This document shows, piece after piece, positions 1 to 9,018 of a DNA stretch of 37,589 nucleotides; within the stretch, counting starts at the first letter, position 1; the number at the start of each line of letters is the position of its first letter. The position numbers were made by a program, and so were the translations under genes. The notes beneath the pieces were generated by a model, which saw nothing but the letters and a program-made list of their open reading frames with translations, did no database searches and was not told the origin of the DNA. The DNA lies in assembly GCA_002104905.1 (NCBI GenBank), contig MCFE01000771.1, forward strand, positions 1 to 37,589. Reading direction: 5' to 3'. The DNA comes from Basidiobolus meristosporus CBS 931.73 (lineage: Eukaryota > Basidiobolomycota > Basidiobolomycetes > Basidiobolales > Basidiobolaceae).

Positions 1-224
1 TAATCTACTGGAGTACACTACTTGATATTAAGTCCAATGACGGAGGAGAGGGGTTATATAGTGATGAATCTTTGCACTTTTTTGCGGAATTGCCCATATA
101 TTCGACAATCTTCTGGGTTAGTATCATATTCTTCCTGCCACGCATCACTCTTGTATGCTCCCTTGATATTGTCATTGATAATTAATTCCTGTTTGCGATA
201 TCCAGCACATGAAGGATGGATTGT

Positions 225-229
225 AAAAA
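225..229 (-). terminator. Pol III oligo-T terminator of the tRNA
   Basis: Five consecutive T on the minus strand immediately 3' of the tRNA discriminator base, as expected for RNA polymerase III termination. Confidence 0.75.
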
Positions 230-301
230 TGCCTACTGCCAGGATTGAACTGGCGACCTTCAGTTTACGAGACTGACGCGCTACCACTGCGCTAAGCAGG
301 C
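230..301 (-). tRNA. tRNA-Thr, anticodon CGU
   Basis: The minus strand folds as a complete 72-nt cloverleaf without CCA. The acceptor stem is GCCTGCT pairing with AGTAGGC (one G-U pair), with discriminator A at 230. The D-arm is GCGC-AGTGGTA-GCGC, the anticodon loop is CTCGTAA with anticodon CGT at 267-269, and the T-arm has GCCAG/CTGGC with TTCAATC. There is no intron. A run of five T on the transcribed strand (225-229) directly after the gene is a typical Pol III terminator. By anticodon it reads ACG threonine codons. The D-arm and anticodon stem closely resemble eukaryotic elongator tRNA-Met, so isotype should be confirmed with a covariance model. Confidence 0.92.
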
Positions 302-2017
302 AAGCTCGATCTACTATGATTTAAATCATAACTCCCCATTACCGATCACTTGAACACTATTGATCGACCACTTCGAAATTGCACACTGACGATCAACCAC
401 TTTCAATGACAACACCGGTTATTTAATGCATCTCGAACCCTACTTTTGGAAGCTTGCCCTACATTATCGGAAGCCCTCCTCCCAAGGCTATCTCTGTATA
501 AGCACTTCTAACTACTATCGATAAAGCATCAACTTTCACAGGCTTATCAGTCCTTCAAATATCCTCTGCTTACCCTCTATTTACAACAGATCGGGCTGCA
601 GAGTAAAACATCATGCTAAAAGTTAAAACGTGGAACCGAACAAAAAAGATTCTTTGAAGAAATTGGCTGTGTGTAAAAGTCACTCTCTGCTTGGGAGAAT
701 AACTACTTGAGTAATAAGATCATTCAAAATTTATGGGAGACAGCAATGTATGGTAGGGCCAGGGCACTATTATAATACCATCATTGCAAAAACATATCAT
801 CTATGGGAGATTCTAACTACTCATATGGACTTCCTATACAACATTTGAACTTTCCAGTCCTGTCACCTGGACACCGCTGAAAAGCTAAACCTTTTACTGT
901 CCAAATAATCCTGCCAATGGCAGTTGAGGTAGGAATGAATGTGTTTAGCTTATTTCTTCTGAAAAGTAGCAAGTTTGACCAAAGTTGGATATTTGCTGAA
1001 TTTCCAATGGTATTTGGATAGTCACCACTAATGATCACCTATAGTGGTCAGACACTGGATTACTGTTCATAACTTGCTAATTTGCTTGGATATATCTGAA
1101 ATCCCTCATCATCAAAATGCTTCTGACCCTAACCCTACTATGAGCACAAGACGCTCATTTACTCAGTTTCCTCTAAATGTGTAAAAATCTTGGTATTCTC
1201 TCTCTGAAAGTGGGATTTTCAAGCACTTGTATTTGGCTAGTTATTGTGTACAAGTGTGAATGAGTATACATTCATTGTCCAGAAAATTCAATATTTTCCC
1301 GGTTACTATAGTACCTCCAATGCATATTATACTATATGCATTGATCATGAAGTCATTGTTACTATCCTTCTGGGCAGCTGACAAAACTCATCCCACAAAA
1401 CTAGCTGAATAGGGATCTAGGGCTGGCAATACCGCCAATAGATCTCTTTGCTATCATTGTTGCATGAGCAACACCTGCATCTTGATGTGAATGTGTTAGC
1501 AGCAAGCTTTACTGGAGGAATACATGTGGATTGAGAGTCCATCTAGCGTTAGTTAAAGGCATGGTTGTGTATACCTTCAAGAAGCCCTTATCTGTTATTT
1601 CTTGATAATTCCTATCAAATTGGAATTGGAGTCCACCATTATGTTACTTCAGGCGCATATTGCCTCAAAAGCAGAGCAGTGGTTAGTTGGCGGTTGAAAA
1701 CCATATGTGCAGCATGATCTGGTAGGCTGTTGTGTGAGAACCAAACCTTATGGTCATATCTTCCGGTTGTAGGCTGGGATCAAAATACATGCAAAAGACG
1801 GACACAAACCCCACCTTCGAGAATAGAACAACAAGCATTGGGATTGTTATAGCCGGAATGAGTACCTGAAAGCAATACAGAAACTTATGGTGATGTTGGC
1901 ACCTAATCCAATCCCCCAAACAGGTTTTTGAAACTTGCTATCTCTACAATAGAGGACCTTCTCTGACCATGTAGTTTACTTTACCTACCAAGCCAACATA
2001 ACACCAACCACGGCAGC
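302..2017. other. AT-rich intergenic stretch, no gene seen
   Basis: About 1.7 kb with only short, low-complexity open frames on either strand. I found no splice-compatible conserved domain, no terminal repeats and no further tRNA. It may contain degraded repeats, but nothing can be assigned by eye. Confidence 0.5.
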
Positions 2018-3468
2018 ATGGTGGGGTATTTGCTGGCGATACTTGCATATTCTATTTTGGTTAATCCAACTTTCATCTAGGCCTCTGAGTTTGAAGCAAT
2101 AATAGTTGGCGCTGGTGTTGTGGACCTCGCTTCAGTACTCGCCCTAGCCAAAGAAGGTAGAAGAGTAATACTGATTGGTAAGAGGACGCTCGACTCCGCC
2201 GTACAAACCTGGCTAGTCTCACGGGGCTCCAATAGAAAAGAAGTGGAAGGGGCCGGACAGGGTTGTTGCTAAGCATGGTCATGAAAGACACTCCAATACC
2301 GAGGCTGAACCACGTCTCGTTCATCCTGTCCGAGTATGCTCTATGCTACATGTACCCGGTAAGTACGTTTCGATGAGTCCGCAATCAGTTGGACTGGCCT
2401 TGATGTCAGATCGGCCATGACGAAGTACACATTTTCGTGAGCATACAAGGAAGGGTGCCAGGTATCGCCAGTGGCGAGATGAAGGTATGTACGACCGCCT
2501 GTTTCTGCGTGGGTCGTGCTTAACCTGCTTCGAAAAGAGCTGCCTACTGGAGCGAATCCAAGTAACAGTCAGGTTTGCCGGTGGTTGCAATCCATTCCTT
2601 CCTGATAATCTTACATAGATAGGGCTCAAGGAGGCGGTTGAGTGCGGTCAGCTACGCTCCATGACTACTAGCGCCCTTCCACCTACCGGTAGCACTGACC
2701 ATGGATTGATCTTCATGACATGAGACATCCCGTGACCGGAAGTGAGTACTTTCCTGTTTACCTGATCCCCCCCCCACCGCTACCACCATCACTAACGCAC
2801 GGACCAGCGGGGTTGACCATCGCGTTCTGGGATATTGTTCATATTGCCGACCTGCTCTCCCCAAAGGACGTTCCAGATTTACGGGACACGGCATTGGTGG
2901 CGGCGCAGATGAGAGTGCACCACTAGCTTCGGAAATCACGTGTATCGTCGATGGACATCCTCACTATGGCGTTGTACCATCTATTCTCCGTCTCCGCCTC
3001 GGCGAATTGCAAGTGACTGCTCGATCCCCCATGCGTGCCAACCACATCTGACCCTCCGAGCTCTCCTCAGTGCAGCTGGGAACTTTCGGATGTTGCAGGA
3101 AATGTCGCTGGACTATTTCCAACTGGGTAGGGTGACCGTCTCCGGACCGTTGGGGGGTGGCCTTGGGGTAAGTGGGCGTCTACCATATCAATGCTCTTTG
3201 CCAGACTCACGAATCTCCTTCCACCCACACAAGCCTGAATCCGAACCCACTGGTTCTGGCAGCCCGCATCTGTGCCATCCTGATCTACAGGATCGTCTCC
3301 CGAATCCTGCTGGTCCCGTTGCGGGGGAAGGACAACCCGGCGGGGGGACCTCTCCCCCGGGCCATACTCGTTCTACTCTATCTTCCGATGAACATTACCA
3401 GGACGGTCGGGGTGATCTACACTGCGTGCACCATCTTTCTCCCCATTATCATGGATGAACTGCGCTGA
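2018..3468 (+). pseudogene. ERG1: Squalene epoxidase (ERG1) pseudogene
   Basis: Squalene epoxidase is the ER-bound FAD mono-oxygenase that makes 2,3-oxidosqualene for sterol synthesis. Family blocks appear here in the right order but in different frames. The N-terminal FAD-binding motif IIVGAGVV...LALAKEGRR is at about 2093-2170. PDRVV, from the PDR(I/V)VGE motif, is near 2250 in a shifted frame. EAVECGQLRSM..LPP is at 2631-2690, MRHPVTG at 2720-2740, GLTIAFWDIVHIADLLSP at 2810-2863, DYFQLGRV.VSGPLGG near 3110-3160, and the C-terminal helix ending in IFLPIIMDELR at 3400-3468. MRHPVTG and GLTIAFWD rejoin across a plausible intron (2742-2807). The GDAFN segment that normally precedes MRHP, part of the second FAD contact, is missing, and at least three frame changes and stops are present. 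It therefore cannot encode an intact enzyme. A functional copy is expected elsewhere in the genome. Confidence 0.82.
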
Positions 3469-4183
3469 CCCTTATCGAGATTTGTCCCCAATTTACCGAC
3501 CACCCGAATAAATCCCATTCGAGGGCCGCCTCTTTACCTGTTGGTCAAGTCAAGACCTGATTGATTTGCTCCGTCGATGAGGGGGGGGGGGGTACAAACA
3601 ATAGCATGAGCATCTCCACAGCACGGGTGTGTGGTGTGGGGATTCTCGTATGGCTGGCAGGGGTTGTCTCCCGAAAGGAGTATTCGGTTCGTTCAGCCCC
3701 TCCCGTTCACGACCAGGTGGTTGGTAGGTCTCACATAAAAGTAGGGAATGTGGGATGTCTGGCGGGATTCGGAGGCCACCACATTGTGTTTATCGCAGTT
3801 TTACCTCAACAACCAAGGGGGCCCTCTTTCTCATCTCGCATGCACTTTCGCCTTTCACGCCTACCGACCCAAGCAACAGCCAGTCGCTAGCCAGGCAGAT
3901 ATGATGCTGATGATTGTTGTCTAACTTAGAAGAATCCCAACCATGACAACACTGCTACTGGTATGAACATTGGATTTTTATGAGGGGTTGCGCGTTTCAA
4001 GTACAGCCACGATTCTAAACTATAGATCGGATATCCGACCGATGATAAGACGAAACGATAAAGCTTTATGAAATAACAATAAAAAATGATTTGGGTGGGG
4101 GAATGGTGGTGATGTTGATGGTTAAAGAAGGTGGTGGTGGTGGTGGAGGAGGAAGGAGGGGAAGGATATACTAAGATTTACAC
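3469..4183. other. Intergenic region with G-homopolymer and GGT repeat
   Basis: Holds a run of twelve G (3581-3592), a 109-codon plus-strand frame (3561-3890) of unlikely composition and no recognisable domain, and a G-rich purine tract at 4094-4165. It is the 3' flank of both the ERG1 remnant and the importin gene. No gene seen. Confidence 0.5.
4130..4170. repeat. GGT/GGA microsatellite, purine-rich
   Basis: Tandem GGT triplets (4130-4146) grade into GGA and AGGAGGGG units just past the importin stop codon. On the importin sense strand this is a C-rich pyrimidine tract in the probable 3' UTR. Confidence 0.7.
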
Positions 4184-7100
4184 TCAGGAACTTTTAGATC
4201 TATTGGCGTCGGCCGTGGTGAAGACAGACATGATGAGACTCTGGTTGTCGGGAGAGATGCTTTGCGTGAGCACCTGGTAGGAAGCAGGGTTCACTTGCTG
4301 AAGCTTCTGAATGGTATCCTGGAAGGAGATGTAGACATCCACGCTGTCGAGCGGGGATTCGAATAACACCTCTTCCTCGAGCTCCTCCTCATCCTCGAAG
4401 TCGTCATCTGGAAGGTGAGCAGCCGCTTGCTGACTCAAATAATCCAGGTACTCCTTGTCTTCGCCAACAACGTCGCCGTCCTCACACTCGTCCTCGATCT
4501 CCAACTCATCATCGAAGTCCTCAAGGTCCCCGTCCATGCGTGCGAACATGTCATCCTCGTCGTCCATGCCCTCGCCGTACAACTTCTCCATACGTTTGCG
4601 ATTCTCTATGGCCTTGGGCAAGCTTCTGAAGACATTGAGAACCCCCTCCATGAGTTGGCTCCAGACTGGCTGCAACGAGGCGGGAATCTGGTCGTTGGGG
4701 AGTTCAATGAGCGCGCAGAGGGCAACGATGGTAAGCTTCTTGTCGTGGACTCTGGAGAACTTCTCCAAGTTTTGGAACCAGAGGGTGAAGAAGCGAGTGG
4801 TCAATCCTTGCTCCTCAAGGGTGCGGAGGGTCAATGCTGGGTTATAGTAAATGCAATTGACGACCACCTCAAGGCAGTGCACCAACAAAGCGCTGGTTTG
4901 AATGGCGTTCTCGTTGAAGAGGTAGGTACAGGCCAATCCCAAGAGAGGTGGGATGAACGCATCGACACCGCCACGGCAGTTCAACAACAATGACTCGGCG
5001 AGCTTGCATGCGCAAACACGGTCGTTCTCCCCAACTCTGTCGCTCTTCATGACGGTGTCAATGATGTCGAATACCTTGTGCTGGGCATCAGGGTTGGACA
5101 TGAACACCTCCTTTCCGTAGGAGATGAAGTTGTCCAAGGATGGGAGCATCTCCTCCATGAAATCGATACCACTGTCCTTGAATGAATGGTAGATTAGATC
5201 GAACACACCCCACATGGTGGGGGATACGGTCTTGCTGGAGAAGGTGCAGCAATCGATGATTTCGAAGATCTCGTCGTAAAGATCGATGATTTGCTTCTCG
5301 AGGGTGTAACGAATGACTGGCATCAAGGTTTGCTCCAGCTGGGCAAGGAGCTCGGGGGTGCTTTCCAAACTCAAGATCAAGGTGCCAATGGTCTTCAACA
5401 CGCCCATGGCTGCCATGGTCTTGTCACCCATATCGTCCATGTCAATGGCTCCATTATCGATATCGATTTGGCTGGTGTTCTGGGTGACCTCCTCCATGAT
5501 ACGGAGGAAGGTATCTCTCATCTGCTCACAGAGTTGGTTGGCAAAGGGCGCCAATTGCTCAGCAAACACTTCGACAAACTCCTCCATGACGTTGGCCAGG
5601 GTATCGATGTCGATCTGGTTGGTCAATGACAAGAACTCGTTCATGATTTGAGGAACGTGAGGAACGATGGCTTCACGCACAAGCTCATGACGAATCATGG
5701 GCTGGATGGCCAAAGCGGCGTACACCTTGACAGGAAGCTCGGAATCACGGAGACAGTCCAGAAGAGACTGGAAAGCGATGGCGACGTTGTCTTGGTTTTG
5801 GAAATCCAAGTCCGAGAACTTGTTCATGATGTCGCAGGCTCTGGCTCTCAAGAAAGGATAGGATCCTCTGAACTCGGGGAAAACGTGGGTGACAAAGAAG
5901 CTCTCCATTTGCGACTCGAGTCCAGATTTCTTGCGCAAAATAGTGTGGGAGAGGCAACCGATCATGCAGAGAGCACCATCCTTCTGTCTGGCCAGGTTAG
6001 GGTCAGTGGGGTTCTCGGCGTACTTGTTGAGAACAGTGTTGGCAAAGCCCAAGATACCCATGAAGGTGTGCTTCTTTCTGTCGCGGACAAGATCAATCAA
6101 GAGATTCATGCAAGCAGTGACAGGGGAGCGGAAATCTTCAAGAGGGTCCACCTTCTTGTGAACAAACTCAACGGGATCCTCGGCCCACAAGGCTTGGTCC
6201 TCCTCCTTGTAGCAAAGCTCAGGGAAGATGAAATGAGCCACGATGGATTCCATGTGAGGCTTGAAGATTTGCCAAGTGGACTTGTGCTTGATGCAGTCGC
6301 TATAGAACATGGCCAAGAGGTAAATGATCTTCTTGCTCAACCACGCTTTTCCGGAGATGTAAGCTTCGGTTTGAGCCAAGTAAGTGTTGAGAATGTTGGG
6401 AGCGAAATGCTGGATGAAGTTCTTGGCAAAGTTGCTGTACTTGGTAGCAGTAGCAGGAAGGAGAGCAGGGTTTCCGTATCTGCTAAACAATCTGTTCAAG
6501 CAGTGGTAGGCCCATTTCTTGGCCTTCCACCAGATGTACTTCTCTCTGTCCTCGACATCAGCTGGCTGATTGGGAACGGCCTTCTCAACCAACTGAAGGA
6601 AGAGACTTCCCCATTGGATGAGCGAGTCGTTCTGTTGCTGGGCCTCACTGAGATCGTACTGAAGAAATATCGGTCAGTTAGCTGATGAACTTGAACACCC
6701 GTCACCTGATTGGAATACTTTACCTGAATCGAGCAGTAGTAAGTCTTGAGGATAGTCTTCAACATCTCAGCAGCTTCGAGACTCTCGCTGGCGGCCAGCG
6801 ACGCTGCGATTGTTTGGAGAGTAGGGAAGGCATGCTTGATGATATCCAAAAGAGGACCGCGCTTATCTTGGGACTTCCATTGGTAAATCTTGACAACCTC
6901 ATGGAGAGCAGTAAGTCCACCGTAAACCGCACGGTGATCGTTAGAGTTGAGAAGCTCTTGGACTTGAGGCAAATAGCCAGCCCAGTTATCAGGGAACTCT
7001 TGAGATAGGATGGTTCCTAAACAAGCAGTAAGCTGGACCCTACAAGACGAAACCGGTGAGCCGGGGCCCATAGTGAAGTTTACGCCACAGACAAGCATAC

Positions 7101-7537
7101 CTGATCATGGGTGGGGCAGGGACAAGAACTCTAAGAATGTTGTTCTTGACATTGTCTTTGTCTCCGGGGGAGATGCCGTTCTGTTCAGCGGATAAAGTCC
7201 AAGCCTTGCGGACGCGGTTTTTAAAGTAGATGGTCACTGGGGACGAAAAAAGAGCAGGTGAGCAGAGAGCATATGGAAGCGGTGACTTGCAAGGTATTTA
7301 CCAGCTTGTCTAACGGGCAATTCCGATTCCTCCGAACCGATGATTTGCAGGAAAAGGGAGAGGATGGTGGGGTTGCTCTCGACCTACGTTCAGCATTATA
7401 TCAGCCACGGCAACGAAAGAGAAATACAATACAGGGTTGAACATACCTCCTTTAGTCTATGCTCCGCCTCCTTACGGACATTTAGGGTCTGGATGATAAG
7501 TAGCTGCGAAGAGCTGATACACAGTTTGAATATCCAT
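4184..7537 (-). CDS. Importin-7/8 family karyopherin-beta (Sxm1/Nmd5-like)
   Basis: A nuclear import receptor that binds RanGTP and carries ribosomal and other basic cargoes into the nucleus. I infer five exons: 7537-7447, 7383-7302, 7236-7101, 7039-6724 and 6658-4184. The introns are 61-65 nt with GT-AG ends and matching phases, giving about 1,032 residues, the usual size for this family. The importin-beta N-terminal domain is spread over exons 1-3 (for example LPVRQAVTIYFKNRVRKAW). Exons 4-5 carry the HEAT-repeat array, including QEFPDNWAGYLPQV and the YIWWKAKKWAYHCLNRLF block typical of importin-7/8. Near the C-terminus is a long Asp/Glu-rich stretch (DDEDDMFARMDGDLEDFDDE and after), also a family feature. 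Exon 1 starts MDIQTVYQLFAATYHPDP but needs a one-base correction at the T run 7481-7483 (AAA on the gene strand) to continue as NVRKEAEHRLKE. The long antisense frames over this gene are shadows. Confidence 0.93.
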
Positions 7538-7947
7538 AGTAGGTCAGATAATTTATTATTAAGAGTAGTGGTAAGTAAAATTACACAGAAAATAAGGGGG
7601 GAAATATTAAAAGGAAAGCGTGCGGTGGTCAAGGAATTCGAAAGGAATCGCAAGTAGACCGCTGAATAACCGGACGATTTTATGGAAGGCAGAGCCTGAA
7701 GAAAATCAGCCGTTCTAGGGACGCACTCTCGCTCGTAATCGACCATTTTCCGGCTCACCCGAAACTAAAAAAGAAAAAAAAATTGCAAAAAAAATCCATT
7801 CTGAGCTCTGAGCCCTCCATCTGAGCCGTTCATTGCGATAATCCAGTGCAACCTTGAGCATTCAATCATCACGGCAAGATGGGTGTACATCATGAGTTTT
7901 GTTTAATGAGTTGGCTTACTATGGACAGCCATGTGACCTGAGGTGTC

Positions 7948-7999
7948 CTGCTTAACTTTGTGTATAAATAGCGGGATTAAGGCTGCTTAATTTAAGCAG
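7948..7999. promoter_or_regulatory. TATA box flanked by three CTGCTTAA octamers
   Basis: TATAAATA lies at 7963-7970, oriented towards the copper transporter gene. The octamer CTGCTTAA occurs at 7948-7955 and 7983-7990, and inverted at 7992-7999. The last two form a near-perfect palindrome with one central base. This is a candidate transcription-factor site. It does not fit the Mac1 (TTTGCTCA-like) or Cuf1 consensus as I know them. Confidence 0.45.
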
Positions 8000-8049
8000 A
8001 CTAACCCGTATTAATCAGGTTCTACCTCACATAGGTAGGGAGAGACGTA

Positions 8050-8226
8050 ATGCATACAAACCAAATCTTAGGTTGTTCTATGGCTTCTAGAAGGATATGA
8101 GAAAGTGACACCTGTCTCATTCACCCTGATGATCCCTGGATCATTTGTAATTGAATGGGCCCAAGGAATCAAAGGCCAACTATCTGACATTAAATAGGGA
8201 AGAGAAGACCAATGATCCAACATTAA
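8050..8226 (+). promoter_or_regulatory. Cluster of short upstream ORFs in the CTR leader
   Basis: If transcription starts just after the TATA box, the leader before the CTR start (8271) contains at least four tiny AUG frames: 8050-8100 (16 codons), 8097-8108 (3), 8154-8186 (10) and 8212-8226 (4). They could lower translation, or lie in an unseen 5' UTR intron. The leader is inferred, not observed. Confidence 0.35.
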
Positions 8227-8270
8227 GCCTACGCTTTCCAGCTGCACTCTCCTTCCCACATTAACACATA

Positions 8271-8930
8271 ATGAATACCATGCTAGGCCATGATATGCCT
8301 CACCATGATATGCCTGGCCACGATATGCCTGGCCATGATATGTGCTCGATGCAGGCAAGTACTATAAGTTCCTTCAAGGTAGTCTACCTGAAGCATTTCT
8401 AACGTATAGTAGATGGTCTTCAACTGGGATATAAGTAATCTCTGTGTGGTCTTCAACTGGTGGCGCATCAACTCCGTTCCAACTTTAATGGTTTCTATAA
8501 TCCTTGTGTTTGCATTATCCGCGTCGTATGAGATGCTTCGTGACTACACACGTTCGTTCGAACAGCGTATCATAACAAAGCACCAGGCTTCAGCCACCGA
8601 GGAAGAAAGTCCAGAGAGCGCAGAATCGAACGAGAGTCTCCTGAATTCAGGAAGCTACAAATATATTTGGTGGGTTTGCTTCGCTTCGCTTTTGTACAAA
8701 GTTGCTTGTGCTAACGGCGAGACTTTCAACGAAACAGGCTTACTCCCAAGGAGAAAATCCAACGAGTTCTGTTGTACTCTATTCAAGTGTTCCTGTCCTT
8801 CTTCCTCATGCTGGTGTTCATGACTTACAACGGGTACTTGATTATCTCGGTGGTGTTGGGCGCCAGCGCTGGTTTTTACATATTCGGTGGAGACAGGCTT
8901 TCTGCAGTCAAATCCTTGTCATGCCATTGA
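8271..8930 (+). CDS. CTR-family high-affinity copper transporter
   Basis: Trimeric Cu(I) importer of the plasma or vacuolar membrane. Three exons, 8271-8354, 8413-8669 and 8738-8930, give 177 residues, usual for the family. The N-terminus has four (G/H)HDMP-like repeats and CSMQ, the Met/His-rich Cu-capture region. Then comes MVFNWDISNLCVVFNWW and transmembrane helix 1 (VPTLMVSIILVFALSASYEML), a charged Glu/Ser-rich cytosolic loop, helix 2 with the diagnostic MxxxM (MLVFM), and helix 3 with GxxxG (GASAG). The protein ends SLSCH, a cysteine-containing tail as in other CTRs. Intron 1 (8355-8412) begins GCAAGT, a GC-AG intron, and its acceptor is the second AG of TATAGTAG. Any other choice breaks the frame. 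Intron 2 (8670-8737) is GT-AG. A poly(A) signal AATAAA lies at 8979-8984. The gene converges on the molybdate transporter. Confidence 0.95.
8284..8343 (+). repeat. 15-bp tandem repeat encoding HDMP units
   Basis: About four copies of a 15-bp unit (GGCCATGATATGCCT and close variants) inside CTR exon 1. Each encodes a Gly/His-His-Asp-Met-Pro copper-binding unit. DNA-level near-identity suggests recent unit expansion. Confidence 0.8.
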
Positions 8931-8978
8931 GAGGAGAGGGTTGTTTTCTGTATCACCTGCAAGGAATATACGTTTGCA

Positions 8979-8984
8979 AATAAA
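8979..8984 (+). terminator. Poly(A) signal of CTR
   Basis: AATAAA 49 nt after the CTR stop codon and 35 nt before the stop codon of the convergent molybdate transporter, so the two transcripts probably overlap at their 3' ends. Confidence 0.55.
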
Positions 8985-9018
8985 GAATATACACCCGATG
9001 GATGCTGTGATACTTTAA

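Larger units (their letters stand above)
7538..8270. other. Divergent promoter region, importin / copper transporter
   Basis: Shared upstream region of the importin (-) and CTR (+) genes. It has A-rich tracts at 7767-7800 (T-rich as read from the importin side), a TATA box (7963-7970), the CTGCTTAA octamers and several short upstream ORFs before the CTR start. A 120-codon minus frame (7396-7758) only covers importin exon 1 in its second frame plus upstream sequence, and is not a separate gene. Confidence 0.6.

Noticed and set aside
22-276. 84-codon plus frame ending in PTARIELATFSLRD
   Set aside because: Its C-terminal part is the antisense translation of the tRNA gene, a common false ORF.
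2018-3468. ERG1 as a functional multi-exon gene
   Set aside because: At least three frame changes cannot be bridged by GT-AG introns and the GDAFN part of the FAD site is missing.
3561-3890. 109-codon plus frame after the ERG1 remnant
   Set aside because: Gly-rich start comes from a 12-G homopolymer; no conserved motif.
5648-6685. 345-codon plus-strand open frame
   Set aside because: Exactly antisense to importin exon 5; codon bias of the real gene keeps the opposite frame open, and the translation has no recognisable domain.
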